A DNA stretch of 64,000 nt from Bradyrhizobium centrolobii (GCF_001641635.1 NZ_LUUB01000107.1:47242-111241), one strand, 5' to 3'; positions 52,436-60,972 are shown, counted from the stretch's first letter. Numbers and translations are program-made. The notes: a model not told the origin generated them from the letters alone.

Positions 52436-52556
52436 CGTCATTGCGAGGAGTTCTTGCGACGAAGCAATCCAGTTTGTTTCCGCAGAGACAGACTGGAGCG
52501 CTTCGCTTCCGCCTTCGCTCTTTGAGCTTCGGCGGACAAGTCGCTCGCAATGACGG
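52436..52556. repeat. Palindromic element (CGTCATTGCGAG family)
   Basis: Ends CGTCATTGCGAGGAGTTCTT / GACAAGTCGCTCGCAATGACG; inner GAAGCAATCCAG / CTGGAGCGCTTCG pair. Shares its outer 12 bp and the GAAGCAATCCAG phrase with the perfect element at 6055-6135. Lies between the divergent hydratase and DMT genes. Confidence 0.7.
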
Positions 52557-52575
52557 ATTTCTACGAACGACAGCA

Positions 52576-53490
52576 ATGCCCATCTTCAAGAATCTCTCCG
52601 CCTATGACGACCGCTCCGCGCGCCTCGCCGGCGTCGCGCTGATGGTGCTGTCGATCTTCATGTTCTCGTTCGGCGATGCCATGGGCAAGTTTTTGGTCGG
52701 GACCTATTCGGTAGGGCAGCTTCTGTTCCTGCGCGCCTGCGCGGCGCTGCTGCTGCTCTCGCCCCTGGTCTGGCGGCAGCGTCGTGCTTTCCTGAACTTG
52801 GAGCGGCCGTGGCTGCAGCTCATTCGCGTCACGCTGTCGACGCTCGAGGTTGCGGCCTTCTTCCTCGCGACCGTCTATCTGCCGCTTGCCGACGTCATCA
52901 CCTATTATCTCGCCGGTCCCATCTTCGTCACCGCGATGTCGGCGATCTTCTTAGGGGAGCGGGTGGGCTGGCGGCGCTGGACCGCGATCCTGATCGGCTT
53001 CTGCGGCGTCTTGATCGCGCTGCGCCCCTCGGCACAGACCGTCAGTCTGCCGGCCCTAATCGCGCTCGGCGGCAGCCTGTCATTTGCGACGCTGATGCTG
53101 ATCACGCGTAGCCTGCGCAAGACGCCCGATATCGTGATGGCATCCTCGCAATTCGTCGGCACCTTCCTGTTAGGTGCGGCGCTGTCGGCATTTCACTGGG
53201 TGCCGCCGACCAAGGGCAGCCTCGTGATCTTCGCGCTGGCAGGCTGCGTCTCGGTGACGGCGCTGTTCTGCGTCAACCGTTCGCTCAAGCTCGCGCCGGC
53301 CAGCGTCGTGGTGCCCTACCAATATTCGATGATCGTCTGGGCCGTGATCTTCGGCTTCGTCGTGTTCGGCGACGTGCCGTCGATCGCCACCATCGTCGGC
53401 GCCGCCATCATCATCGGCGCGGGCTTCTATATATACTTGCGCGAACGCGATCTCGGACGGCAGGACGGGCAGGTGAATCCGCCAGCTTAA
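52576..53490 (+). CDS. DMT superfamily (EamA) transporter
   Basis: 304-residue inner-membrane protein with about ten helices in two EamA repeats (VALMVLSIFMFSFGDAMGKF in the first half, LKLAPASVVVPYQYSMIVWA in the second). Ends with a basic cytoplasmic tail YLRERDLGRQDG. Likely exports a metabolite such as an amino acid or riboflavin-type compound; substrate unknown. The ATG at 52576 (MPIFKNLSAYDD) was chosen over the frame from 52441, which runs through the repeat. Monocistronic; the next gene is convergent. Confidence 0.9.
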   Translation: MPIFKNLSAYDDRSARLAGVALMVLSIFMFSFGDAMGKFLVGTYSVGQLLFLRACAALLLLSPLVWRQRRAFLNLERPWLQLIRVTLSTLEVAAFFLATVYLPLADVITYYLAGPIFVTAMSAIFLGERVGWRRWTAILIGFCGVLIALRPSAQTVSLPALIALGGSLSFATLMLITRSLRKTPDIVMASSQFVGTFLLGAALSAFHWVPPTKGSLVIFALAGCVSVTALFCVNRSLKLAPASVVVPYQYSMIVWAVIFGFVVFGDVPSIATIVGAAIIIGAGFYIYLRERDLGRQDGQVNPPA

Positions 53491-53510
53491 ACGCAGCCGA
53501 AAAATTCAAT

Positions 53511-53673
53511 CGTCGTCCCGGACAAGCGCAGCGAAGCGGAGCGCAGATCCGGGACCCATACCCCCAGGGAGGAGTTTTGCGAAGACTCGGAGTGGGAGCC
53601 TCGCCCCACAACTTCTGCCTGGGGTTATGGGTCCCGGCCCCCCGTGCGCAATTGCGCACTAGGCCGGGACGAC
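53511..53673. repeat. Palindromic element (CGTCGTCCCGG family), copy 4
   Basis: About 163 bp: CGTCGTCCCGGACAAGCGCA at the left; GGGACCCATACCCCCAGG / CCTGGGGTTATGGGTCCC inside; the right end with TGCGCAATTGCGCA then GGCCGGGACGAC is nearly identical to the right end of the 24883-25029 copy. Confidence 0.85.
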
Positions 53674-53699
53674 ATTTGTATTTGAGGCCGCGCTTCCGC

Positions 53700-54293
53700 C
53701 TACCTCACCTTTCGCGCGCTGCTCCAGCTCTTCAGCGACGACCACACACCGCGCGTCAGGCGGAAGCAGTCGACGGGCGTGGAGGAGCCCAGCGCCAGGA
53801 AGCGGTGCAGCTCGACGCCGCTCCACTGGAAGCCGCACTTCTCCAGCACGTTGCGGGAGGCCGGGTTGGTGACGCGTGCGCCGGCATAGAGGTGGTCCTC
53901 GTCGAACTCCTCGAAGAAGAAGTCGATCGCACCGCGCGCCGCTTCAGTGGCGAAGCCCCGGCCCCAGTGCTCGACGCCGAGCCAGTAGCCGAGCTCGGCA
54001 TTGTCGGGAGTCGAGCAGTCGATGCCGACCATGCCGATCGGCGTGGTGTCGTGCTCGATCAGGAACACGGTCTCGCTGCCGAGCGCGGCGGTGGCGCGGA
54101 CGAATTCGACGGCGTCGTCGGGCGAATAGGGATGTGGCAGGCGGCGGGTGTTCTCCGCGACGCGGCGGTCGTTGGCGAGCTGGGCGATGGTTCTGACGTC
54201 GGCGAGCGTCGGCCGACGCAATGTCAGTCGCTCGGTGGCGACGACGTTCGGTCTCGCTTCGCGCAAGGTCGCACTCGAAAAATCCTGCAACAT
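53700..54293 (-). CDS. GNAT N-acetyltransferase, RimJ/RimL-like
   Basis: 197-residue acetyltransferase of the RimJ/RimL group. VATERLTLRRPTLADV at the N-terminus, NRRLPHPYSPDDAVEFV-type segment, IGMVGIDCSTPDNAELGYWLG, the CoA loop HWGRGFATEAARGAIDF, and AGARVTNPASRNVLEKCGFQ. Acts on an N-terminal or small-molecule amine; substrate unknown. The ATG at 54293 (MLQDFSS, GGAGCTGAAG upstream) is preferred to a TTG-opened extension to 54317. Next on the same strand upstream is rpmA, with a terminator between, so it is a separate unit. Confidence 0.87.
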   Translation of the reverse strand: MLQDFSSATLREARPNVVATERLTLRRPTLADVRTIAQLANDRRVAENTRRLPHPYSPDDAVEFVRATAALGSETVFLIEHDTTPIGMVGIDCSTPDNAELGYWLGVEHWGRGFATEAARGAIDFFFEEFDEDHLYAGARVTNPASRNVLEKCGFQWSGVELHRFLALGSSTPVDCFRLTRGVWSSLKSWSSARKVR

Positions 54294-54327
54294 CTTCAGC
54301 TCCGTCAAAGTCACCAATCAAAAGATT

Positions 54328-54356
54328 AAGGGGAGGCCGGTTTCCCGCCTCCCCTT
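54328..54356 (-). terminator. Terminator after rpmA
   Basis: 10-bp stem AAGGGGAGGC / GCCTCCCCTT with a 9-nt loop; on the minus strand it is followed by AATCTTTTG. It lies 65 bp after the rpmA stop. Confidence 0.7.
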
Positions 54357-54420
54357 GGAGCCTTCTCGTGGACTCCGCCGGTTTGGTCAGGACCCGGCGG
54401 ACTCCAAATTGATCCACCGT

Positions 54421-54690
54421 CTATTCAGCCGCCTCTGCGATCGGAAGCACCGATACAAAAGTGCGGCCGTTCGCTTTAGCCTGGAACGCAACACGACCCT
54501 CAACTTTGGCGAACAAAGTGTGGTCCGTGCCCATGCCGACATTAAGGCCGGGATGCCAGGTCGTGCCGCGCTGACGCGCAATGATGTTGCCTGGAATCAC
54601 ATGCTCCCCGCCGAACACCTTGATGCCAAGGCGCTTGCCCTTTGAATCGCGTCCGTTACGCGATGAACCGCCTGCTTTTTTGTGAGCCAT
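54421..54690 (-). CDS. rpmA: 50S ribosomal protein L27
   Basis: 89-residue large-subunit protein whose N-terminus reaches the peptidyl-transferase centre. MAHKKAGGSSRNGRDSKGKR, LGIKVFGGEHVIPGNIIARQ and RGTTWHPGLNVGMGTDHTLF are diagnostic. It follows rplU by 97 bp on the same strand, the conserved L21-L27 pair. No N-terminal cleavage extension as in Firmicutes. Confidence 0.98.
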   Translation of the reverse strand: MAHKKAGGSSRNGRDSKGKRLGIKVFGGEHVIPGNIIARQRGTTWHPGLNVGMGTDHTLFAKVEGRVAFQAKANGRTFVSVLPIAEAAE

Positions 54691-54787
54691 GGCTCGTCTC
54701 CGAAATCCTACGTATCTCTAGATCAATTCCTTGACGGAATCATTTCACAATTTCTCACGCATCAATTCGTGAATTGGCGTGATCAAC

Positions 54788-55162
54788 TTATGCGGCGGCG
54801 TCCTTCGCGACCTTTTCCTTCTTCGGGCGCGGCCCCTTGGTGGGCTTGGCGTTGTCCGTCAGGATCTCGGAGACCCGCAGCACCGTGATCTCGTCACGGT
54901 AACCGCGCTTCCGGCGCGAGTTCTTGCGGCGGCGCTTCTTGAACGCGATGACCTTCGGTCCGCGCTTGTGCTGGAGCACCTCGACCGCAACGGATGCACC
55001 GGCAACCGTCGGGACGCCCAGGACCGGCGTGTCGCCGCCGACCACGAGAACTTCATTCAACTGCACGATCGTGCCGACTTCGCCGGCGATCTTGCCAACT
55101 TCCAGGACATCATCCGGAACGACACGGTACTGCTTGCCGCCGGTTTTGATGACTGCGAACAT
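54788..55162 (-). CDS. rplU: 50S ribosomal protein L21
   Basis: 124-residue 50S protein binding 23S rRNA. MFAVIKTGGKQYRVVPDDVL, the central LGVPTVAGASVAVEVLQHKR and the basic KVIAFKKRRRKNSRRKRGYR are diagnostic; it has a Lys-rich tail (KPTKGPRPKKEKVAKDAAA). First gene of the rplU-rpmA transcript; its promoter and leader lie in the 337 bp before it. Confidence 0.98.
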   Translation of the reverse strand: MFAVIKTGGKQYRVVPDDVLEVGKIAGEVGTIVQLNEVLVVGGDTPVLGVPTVAGASVAVEVLQHKRGPKVIAFKKRRRKNSRRKRGYRDEITVLRVSEILTDNAKPTKGPRPKKEKVAKDAAA

Positions 55163-55499
55163 CGTTTTCTTCCTTCGTGTTCAATCCCGGCCTCGAGACG
55201 CGGAGGCGTCCGGGTCGGCTTTTTGTCAGTCGCTATGGGTTTACGATTTTTGCGTGGCTGGGTTATCCCATTGAAAAACCACGCAAAAGCAAGCGGCGCG
55301 AGAACTCCCGCGCCGGATGGCGGGACTTATAGCCGCTCAAGGCCCTGAGTCAAGGAAAACCCGGGCGAAAACGGCCAGAATCTGAAGGATTTGGCCGAAT
55401 CTCGCGGCTCCAGACCGGCTTACGGAAATTGGCCGCAGCTGCAACCAACAGGTTCCCCCGCCGTTGTCACCCGGCATTTTCAAGCGGGCAAGGGCTCCC
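55163..55499. other. Divergent intergenic region, rplU / ROK-type gene
   Basis: 337 bp without a gene. Must carry the rplU promoter/leader (minus) and the promoter of the ROK-type gene (plus). An imperfect GC-rich hairpin near 55295-55325 (GCGCGAGAACTCCCGCGC) was seen; nothing more specific. Confidence 0.5.
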
Positions 55500-56642
55500 A
55501 TGGCAACAGACGAGCTGGTGAAGACGACGGGCATCGCCAACCACGGCGCAGGCCGCCTGCCGTCGGTGGATGTCGACAGCTTCAACATCGAGATGAAGGA
55601 CGAGGAGGGCTTTCTCGGCGACCGCGCCAGCAAGGGGGCGTTCCGCGAGATCCTCGACCACTGGCGCAAGCCGCTGCGCAAGACCGGGGAGGACCCGTTC
55701 GGCAAGGAGCCGTCGGAGAACATCAGTAAGAAGACGCTGGATGCGATGCTGGTCGGGGACGACACCGAGGCGTCCGCGGTGGTGCACAGCACGATCGAGG
55801 ACTTTGCCCAGGAGCTCGCCTATGTCACGCGCCGCTTCCTCAAGTCGAAGGCCTGGGCCAGGACCGAGCGGATCGTGGTCGGCGGCGGCTTTCGCGATTC
55901 CCGCCTCGGGGAGCTCGCGATCGCGCGCGCTGAGATCATCCTGAAATCCGAGGGCTTCAAGATCGACATGCGCCCGATCCGCCATCATCCGGACGAGGCC
56001 GGCCTGCTCGGCGCGCTGCATCTGGCGCCATCCTGGATTTTCGAGGGTTACGACGGCATTCTCGCCGTCGATATCGGCGGGACCAACATCCGCTGCGGCG
56101 TGGTGGAAACCTCCTGGAAGAAGGCGAAGGACCTCGCCAAAGCCTCGGTCTGGAAGTCCGAACTGTGGCGCCATGCCGATGACGAGCCCAAGCGTGAAGG
56201 TGCGGTGAAGCGGCTCACCAAGATGCTGAAGGGACTGATCGCGGACGCCGAGAGCGACGGCCTCAAGCTCGCGCCCTTCATCGGCATTGCCTGTCCCGGC
56301 GTGATCGACGAGGACGGTTCGATCGAGAAGGGCGCGCAGAACCTGCCGGGCAATTGGGAGAGCAGCAAATTCAACCTGCCGGCGAGCCTGATCGAAGCCA
56401 TCCCGCAGATCGGCGAGCACGACACCGCGATCCTCATGCACAATGACGGCGTGGTTCAGGGCCTTTCGGAGGTGCCGTTCATGCAGGACGTCGAGCGCTG
56501 GGGCGTGCTCACCATCGGCACCGGGCTTGGCAACGCGCGCTTCACCAATCGCCGCAAGGACGGCGGCAACGGAAAAGACCGTGACTCTACGGAGAACGGC
56601 AAGAAAAAGGGCAAGGAAAGCAACAAGAACGGCAAGGAGTAA
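55500..56642 (+). CDS. ROK/ASKHA-type sugar kinase-like protein with rotated (circularly permuted) motif order
   Basis: 380-residue protein. In usual ROK kinases phosphate-1 comes first and the adenosine and connect-2 motifs last. Here the order is reversed by halves: residues about 90-172 match the C-terminal ROK part (GDDTEASAVVHS, ERIVVGGGF at 124-131, HHPDEAGLLGALHLA at 162-176), then the N-terminal part starts at 187 (ILAVDIGGTNIRCGVVE; DIGGTN 191-196), with GIACPGVIDEDG (262-273), catalytic-type HND (314-316) and ending in phosphate-2 TIGTGLG (338-344) at 350. The CxCGxxGC zinc motif is absent. An N-terminal stretch (1-85) and a Lys/Asn/Gly-rich tail (351-380) flank it. ATG at 55500 follows AAGGG. 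Substrate unknown; it could be a kinase or a non-enzymatic sugar sensor. Confidence 0.85.
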   Translation: MATDELVKTTGIANHGAGRLPSVDVDSFNIEMKDEEGFLGDRASKGAFREILDHWRKPLRKTGEDPFGKEPSENISKKTLDAMLVGDDTEASAVVHSTIEDFAQELAYVTRRFLKSKAWARTERIVVGGGFRDSRLGELAIARAEIILKSEGFKIDMRPIRHHPDEAGLLGALHLAPSWIFEGYDGILAVDIGGTNIRCGVVETSWKKAKDLAKASVWKSELWRHADDEPKREGAVKRLTKMLKGLIADAESDGLKLAPFIGIACPGVIDEDGSIEKGAQNLPGNWESSKFNLPASLIEAIPQIGEHDTAILMHNDGVVQGLSEVPFMQDVERWGVLTIGTGLGNARFTNRRKDGGNGKDRDSTENGKKKGKESNKNGKE

Positions 56643-56766
56643 CCTTGACTGGTTAGGTTAAGAGCCGGTTTGCGTTGCGGGACACCAGCCACACGCTACG
56701 GTCGAATCGTCGCTTCACCTGGCTGGCGAAGCCGCCCTTCCCGGCCAGCATTTCGATGAGCGGCAC

Positions 56767-56800
56767 GGGACCGCCAGTGTTTACCGCGTCTGGCGGTCCC
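56767..56800 (+). terminator. Hairpin between convergent ROK and hydrolase genes
   Basis: Perfect 11-bp stem GGGACCGCCAG / CTGGCGGTCCC with a 12-nt loop, followed by ACCCGTTT. Lies between the convergent genes ending at 56642 and 56814 and may serve both. Confidence 0.75.
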
Positions 56801-56813
56801 ACCCGTTTCGGGA

Positions 56814-57677
56814 TCAACTCCAGCCGATGCGCTGAAAGAACGCCGCGATCTCACTTGCGGCGCGATCCGGATCCTCGCGATGCGGGAAGTGTCCGACGTC
56901 CGGAAACATCGCAAGGTCGAGATTGCCAAAAGTCTCGCCCAGCCGATCGGTCCAGGCATAGGGAAACAGCGGATCGTGCTCGGCCCAGCGGATGCAGGTC
57001 GGCACCGTAATCGGCGGGAGTTGTGGTACCTCGCCCTTCATCATCGCGACACGCGCGGCATGCGCGGCGCGATAATGCGCAAAGCCGCCGGCGAGATTGC
57101 CGTCCTTGAAGAAATTGTCGGCGAAATCGTCGAGGACGTCATCGAAGGCGTTCTTGCGGTGGGCCCAACCTTTTAGGAAGTGGCTGATGTACAGACGGCA
57201 GCTTTCGCGGCTCGCGCCGACGAGTTGGGGTGCCATCTCCATCTGGTGGAAGGATTGGTACCAGATGTGGTTGAGCCGGTCGGGCGCCGCCATGCGCGGC
57301 CCGATGCCTGGATAGACGAAATCGAAGAGGAACAGCCCGGCGAGCCGTTCCGGCGCCTGCCTCCCCAAGGGCTGCATCACGGCGCCCCCGACGTCATGGC
57401 CGACGACGCCGAATCGGGTGATGCCGAGCCCGTCCATCAGCGCCAGCATGTCGGCCGCATGGCCGTCCGGACCGTACGGCCCATCCGGCTTGTCGCTGGC
57501 GCCAAAGCCGCGCAGATCGGGCGCGATCAGCATGAAACGGTCCGAAAGCCGCGTCATCACCGCCTCCCAGGTGAGCCAGAATTCCGGCCATCCATGCAGC
57601 AAAAGCAGCGGCTTGCCCCGGCCGGTGCGAACCAGGTGAAAATCGGCGCCGTTGGCGTTGATCGTGAGATGCTCCAT
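56814..57677 (-). CDS. Alpha/beta hydrolase, epoxide-hydrolase-like
   Basis: 287-residue hydrolase. Oxyanion motif HGWPEF (28-33), nucleophile elbow GHDVGG with Asp95, a cap domain (about 130-215), and acid and His in EHDPLF and DVGHFPHRED. An Asp nucleophile plus HGxP is the pattern of epoxide hydrolases and haloalkane dehalogenases; the nucleophile elbow HDVGG differs from the HDRGG of fluoroacetate dehalogenases. No signal peptide; soluble. ATG at 57677 (MEHLTINANG) is preferred to 57782. Monocistronic, divergent from tRNA-Ser. Substrate unknown. Confidence 0.87.
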   Translation of the reverse strand: MEHLTINANGADFHLVRTGRGKPLLLLHGWPEFWLTWEAVMTRLSDRFMLIAPDLRGFGASDKPDGPYGPDGHAADMLALMDGLGITRFGVVGHDVGGAVMQPLGRQAPERLAGLFLFDFVYPGIGPRMAAPDRLNHIWYQSFHQMEMAPQLVGASRESCRLYISHFLKGWAHRKNAFDDVLDDFADNFFKDGNLAGGFAHYRAAHAARVAMMKGEVPQLPPITVPTCIRWAEHDPLFPYAWTDRLGETFGNLDLAMFPDVGHFPHREDPDRAASEIAAFFQRIGWS

Positions 57678-57811
57678 GGCAGTTCCCCGAACGATGAAGG
57701 AAAGGAGTGAAAGAGGCGGCAGATTTTCGCCTTTCGCGCCTTGTCTGGCCCGCCATCCTCGCCTATTACACGCCCCGACCACAGGGGTTCCTGCCCCTCA
57801 TCGGCGCCCAA

Positions 57812-57901
57812 GGAGAGGTGGCAGAGTGGTTGAATGCACCGCACTCGAAATGCGGCATAGGTGCAAGCCTATCGGGGGTTCGAATCCCTCCCTCTCCGCC
57901 A
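57812..57901 (+). tRNA. tRNA-Ser (anticodon CGA)
   Basis: 90-nt class II tRNA. Acceptor stem GGAGAGG / CCTCTCC, discriminator G and an encoded CCA; anticodon stem CCGCA-CTCGAAA-TGCGG gives anticodon CGA (reads UCG); long variable arm; T arm with GGTTCGAATCC. Full acceptor pairing and a T loop are present, so it looks functional. Starts 135 bp from the divergent hydrolase start. tRNA 3' ends often serve as attachment sites; no duplicate of its 3' end was seen downstream in the window. Confidence 0.96.
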
Positions 57902-58319
57902 GTTGCACGATCTTGTACGCCAATTTACTCTTTCGAGCGATTTCGCGCGATAGCATTCGCACAGCTCCCTGACGCTTGCGCGGGAGTCAGGCCGGACCAT
58001 TTCGAACATGGATTTGGGCGTCATCTCGAACTAGTCTCTGCGACGCCCCGCGCGGTCGATCGGTCGCGCGAATGCGGTGTCGTAGACGCCATCGCTGACG
58101 GATGCATTGTCGATATGGACGGCGCCGGCTTCGCCGAATGTCAGCCGGGCTTTGGTGTCCCGCCCATCCGCGTCCTTGAGTTGGATGATCCGTTACCTTG
58201 CACTCGAAGCAAGCGGGGCTTTCCGCCAGGCGCGGCACATTGATTAACCGGCTGGGCGCAGCCGCCAGTCCAGCGAGGGTGAACTCGTCGACTTCAGGAG
58301 CGACGTGTCGCCGGCCTAA
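57902..58319. other. 418-bp gene-free stretch downstream of tRNA-Ser
   Basis: No intact gene. On the minus strand a fragment (about 58192-58031) reads IIQLKDADGRDTKARLTFGE and GAVHIDNASVSDGVYDTAFA, ends in TAG, and is closed upstream by TAA; it looks protein-like but has no start or family match. Could be the scar of a lost gene at a tRNA insertion site. No phage or integrase gene was found. Confidence 0.45.
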
Positions 58320-59492
58320 TTAGGGCGTCGCCGATGGCGGCTTCGCCGCCGCTTCAAAAGTCACGAAATGCTGGATCTCGTCGGCCAGAATGCCGGTCGC
58401 GGTCGCATGCCGCACGCCTGGGATGACTTGCACGTCGAACAATTCGGTGACCCCGCCTTCGAGCCTGATCCATTCGACGATGTTGCCGGTCGAAAGTTCG
58501 ATGATCTGCACGCCGCACCACGGCTCGGCATCGCGCTTCTTCAGTTCGGCGTCGAGGGCAAGTCCGGAGAACGAGCCGTCGCGCGGCAGAGACAAGCCAA
58601 CGAGCGCATGACCGTTGCGGAAGGCAAGCCCCCGCAAGAAGCCGGGGCAAAAAGTGCGCGGGACGAATTCGCCGCTGGCCAGATCGACCGTGCCCAAATA
58701 ACCGGTGCCAGAATTGAGCAGCCAAAGTTTGTCCTGATGCAGTCGCGGACTATGCGGCATCGACAGTCTGTCGCTGATGACGGCGTCGGTGGTCACGTCA
58801 ATGACACAGCCGCCCTCGGCGCGGCGGTCGCGCCAGCCGTTGATGATGTTGCTCTGGCAGACCGCAGTGACATAGGCCGGCATGCCGTCGCGCATGGCGA
58901 GCCCGTTGAGATGGCAGCGGTCCTCAGGCGCCAGCTTGGAGATAAAGGACGGCTTCCAGAAGACGCGAAAGGAATGGACCGGACTCAACAACGCCAAGCA
59001 GGAATAGCTCGTGTTGACGAAGACGATACGCCCGTCCGCCATGACGGCGACGTCGTGGATGTCGAGATCGCCGGTGGTGTGTGCTACGCGCGGCACGTAA
59101 TGGCGGTCGGCGCCCTCGTTGGTGCGCTGCTCGGGGCCGAGCACGTTCTCCAGTCGCCAGAGCTGGAACAAGGTGGCGAGCAAAATGCGCTGCGGGTCGG
59201 CCCACAGCCCCATGGCGCGGGCGAAATAGCGCTCGTGGAAGGATACGCGTTCCTGTGCGTCGACGCCGACGAGATAAAGCCGCCCGGTCTGATACGAGGT
59301 GAAGGCGATGCTCACATTATTGCGCAATAGCCAGGCCGCCAGCCCGCGCGTGCAACTGATCTTGACGGGCTGCTGTTGAGGCGGAGTCGTTTCCGGCATG
59401 GGGAAGGGTTGTTGCGGCGCGCCCGTTCCGGCCGATGCGGAATCGGCAAGCGTTTGCAGTCCGCCATCGGTGTCGGTCGAACGTTCATCCAT
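58320..59492 (-). CDS. TIGR03032-type conserved protein (function unknown)
   Basis: 390-residue protein. An N-terminal stretch of about 40 residues is low-complexity (Gln/Pro/Thr). The body has many short strand-like segments around conserved His, Trp and Cys: YQTGRLYLVGVDAQERVSFH, MGLWADPQRILLATLFQLWR, TTGDLDIHDVAVMADGRIVF, EDRCHLNGLAMRDGMPAYVT, MPHSPRLHQDKLWLLNSGTG and YLGTVDLASGEFVPRTFCPG. This matches the TIGR03032 family by recollection; no member has a known function, and beta-propeller architecture is an inference. ATG at 59492 has AAAGGTGATCA. It follows the AraC-type gene by 52 bp on the same strand, probably in one operon. Confidence 0.8.
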   Translation of the reverse strand: MDERSTDTDGGLQTLADSASAGTGAPQQPFPMPETTPPQQQPVKISCTRGLAAWLLRNNVSIAFTSYQTGRLYLVGVDAQERVSFHERYFARAMGLWADPQRILLATLFQLWRLENVLGPEQRTNEGADRHYVPRVAHTTGDLDIHDVAVMADGRIVFVNTSYSCLALLSPVHSFRVFWKPSFISKLAPEDRCHLNGLAMRDGMPAYVTAVCQSNIINGWRDRRAEGGCVIDVTTDAVISDRLSMPHSPRLHQDKLWLLNSGTGYLGTVDLASGEFVPRTFCPGFLRGLAFRNGHALVGLSLPRDGSFSGLALDAELKKRDAEPWCGVQIIELSTGNIVEWIRLEGGVTELFDVQVIPGVRHATATGILADEIQHFVTFEAAAKPPSATP

Positions 59493-59543
59493 TGATCACC
59501 TTTGCGATTAGACGGATGCTGCGTGGAACATTCGCGTTCTCAC

Positions 59544-60596
59544 TCAAATTACCCTCCGTCGCGCCGTTGGCATCCAACTCAGGTGCCGAACCCAACGGCG
59601 AAAGACTGCGGTTTTATCGTCGCCTTCGTCGGTGTCGAAGGTGACGGGTAGGCCGACGCGGGCGTCACGCGGGCTGAAGCCGAATTTCTGGCGGAAGACG
59701 CGGCTGAAATGCGCTTCGCTGACGAAGCCATGCTGGTAAGCGATTTCGCTGATGCTGCGCGTTTCCCGCGGGTCATTGAGGAGGACGTGGATCGTCTCAA
59801 GGCGCCGCTTGCGAATGTAGCCGGTCACGCCTTCGGCGCGCATGAAGGCGCGATAAAGGCGCGCTTTAGAAATGCCGAGCGCCTTGCAGATGCCTAAGGG
59901 ATCAAGCTTGGGCGACGTCAGGTTCTGTTCGATGTAAGTCTCGGCGCGGTGACGGACGTCGGCCACCCGCCGGCTCACCGGCGGCAACGGCGAGTCGGAC
60001 GCCGCCTTCAAGCACGCCGCCACCAACTGAACCAGCGTGCGGCTGAGCGCCGGAGCGTCCGCCGCCTCCATCTGCGGCAGCTGCCGCACCAGCGAGAGCA
60101 TGTAATCGGCCAGCAGGCGCCCCCAGCCACCCTCAATCAGCAGGCCGTGATGCGGCGGAATCTCTTGTGCCGCCTGCCGCATCGCGCGCCGCGAAACGGC
60201 GCAGGTGATGACCTCGTGTGCGGTGGTTTCCGACCTGAAATCCCGTGTCATATCGAAGACAATGATCTCGCCAGGACCCACGGTACGGACGAAGTCGCCG
60301 TGATCGAGGGTGAACACGGTCGTCCCGTTCAACTGGAATGCCAATGAAACCCAGTCCTCGCCGTCGGCGCCCGCCATCTCTGGCGTGCGAGCCAGACAAA
60401 CCGCAGGCAGCCGCGAATGTGCGAGCACGACCTCACCGAGGGTCCAGGCGTCGACGAGTGCGGTGAATTGGGCCGGATCGGCGCCTTCCGGCAACCAGAT
60501 CCGGTGCGCATGCACGGCCGAACGCCAGGCATCGAAGCGATCATTTTCGGGGAGATAGTTGGTGTCGAAATGCACCGTGGGGGTCGGTGCGTTCAT
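59544..60596 (-). CDS. AraC family transcriptional regulator
   Basis: 350-residue regulator. An N-terminal AraC-binding-like sensor domain (about 1-200) with VHFDTNYLPENDRFDAWRSA at the start and VGPGEIIVFDMTRDF, then the C-terminal DNA-binding domain with two helix-turn-helix motifs: IEQNLTSPKLDPLGICKALG and YIRKRRLETIHVLL, then ISEIAYQHGFVSEAHFSRVF and FRQKFGFSPRDAR. Length fits the group that responds to small aromatic or other ligands. Upstream 376 bp separate it from the divergent autotransporter start, so it may regulate either gene; the TIGR03032-type gene follows. Confidence 0.9.
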   Translation of the reverse strand: MNAPTPTVHFDTNYLPENDRFDAWRSAVHAHRIWLPEGADPAQFTALVDAWTLGEVVLAHSRLPAVCLARTPEMAGADGEDWVSLAFQLNGTTVFTLDHGDFVRTVGPGEIIVFDMTRDFRSETTAHEVITCAVSRRAMRQAAQEIPPHHGLLIEGGWGRLLADYMLSLVRQLPQMEAADAPALSRTLVQLVAACLKAASDSPLPPVSRRVADVRHRAETYIEQNLTSPKLDPLGICKALGISKARLYRAFMRAEGVTGYIRKRRLETIHVLLNDPRETRSISEIAYQHGFVSEAHFSRVFRQKFGFSPRDARVGLPVTFDTDEGDDKTAVFRRWVRHLSWMPTARRRVI

Positions 60597-60972
60597 TGCG
60601 ATTCCATGTCACTGCCAGATCACGTTGAACATTCTCGTGGACGGTGGAGCCGTACAACCAGCCTGCAACGAATAGACAAGTCTTTGAGACTGCCAGTCAA
60701 TGACGAATAGGCAGGAGGCGATAAAATTCAAACCGCGTTCGACCGGCGAATCTCGTCCTCACGACCCCGCCAGCGCTTTAGAAGCCGCTGTCACGGCGCA
60801 TCGCGCGCGATGCGTCTTTCTCTTTTTGTGACACGCGGCCCACCAAGGCACCGGCTGTGAATTGTGTGCCGATGCGCACAAGAGCGTGTGAGGCGAGGGA
60901 ATTGTCGCAGGTCGGCGATGGACATGGGGGAAGGAATGCGGTATCGGTCGAAGGCTGAGGGGCGGGGAAGGA
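60597..60972. other. Divergent intergenic region, AraC-type gene / autotransporter
   Basis: 376 bp holding promoters for both genes. Contains the tandem 37-bp repeat at its right end. The first repeat copy carries an out-of-frame ATG with its own GGGGAAGGA. AraC operators are not recognisable by eye. Confidence 0.5.

Noticed and set aside
57987..58238. 83-codon minus-strand frame in the gap after tRNA-Ser
   Set aside because: Arg-rich without protein-like patterning; the more protein-like fragment lies in a different frame and is itself broken.
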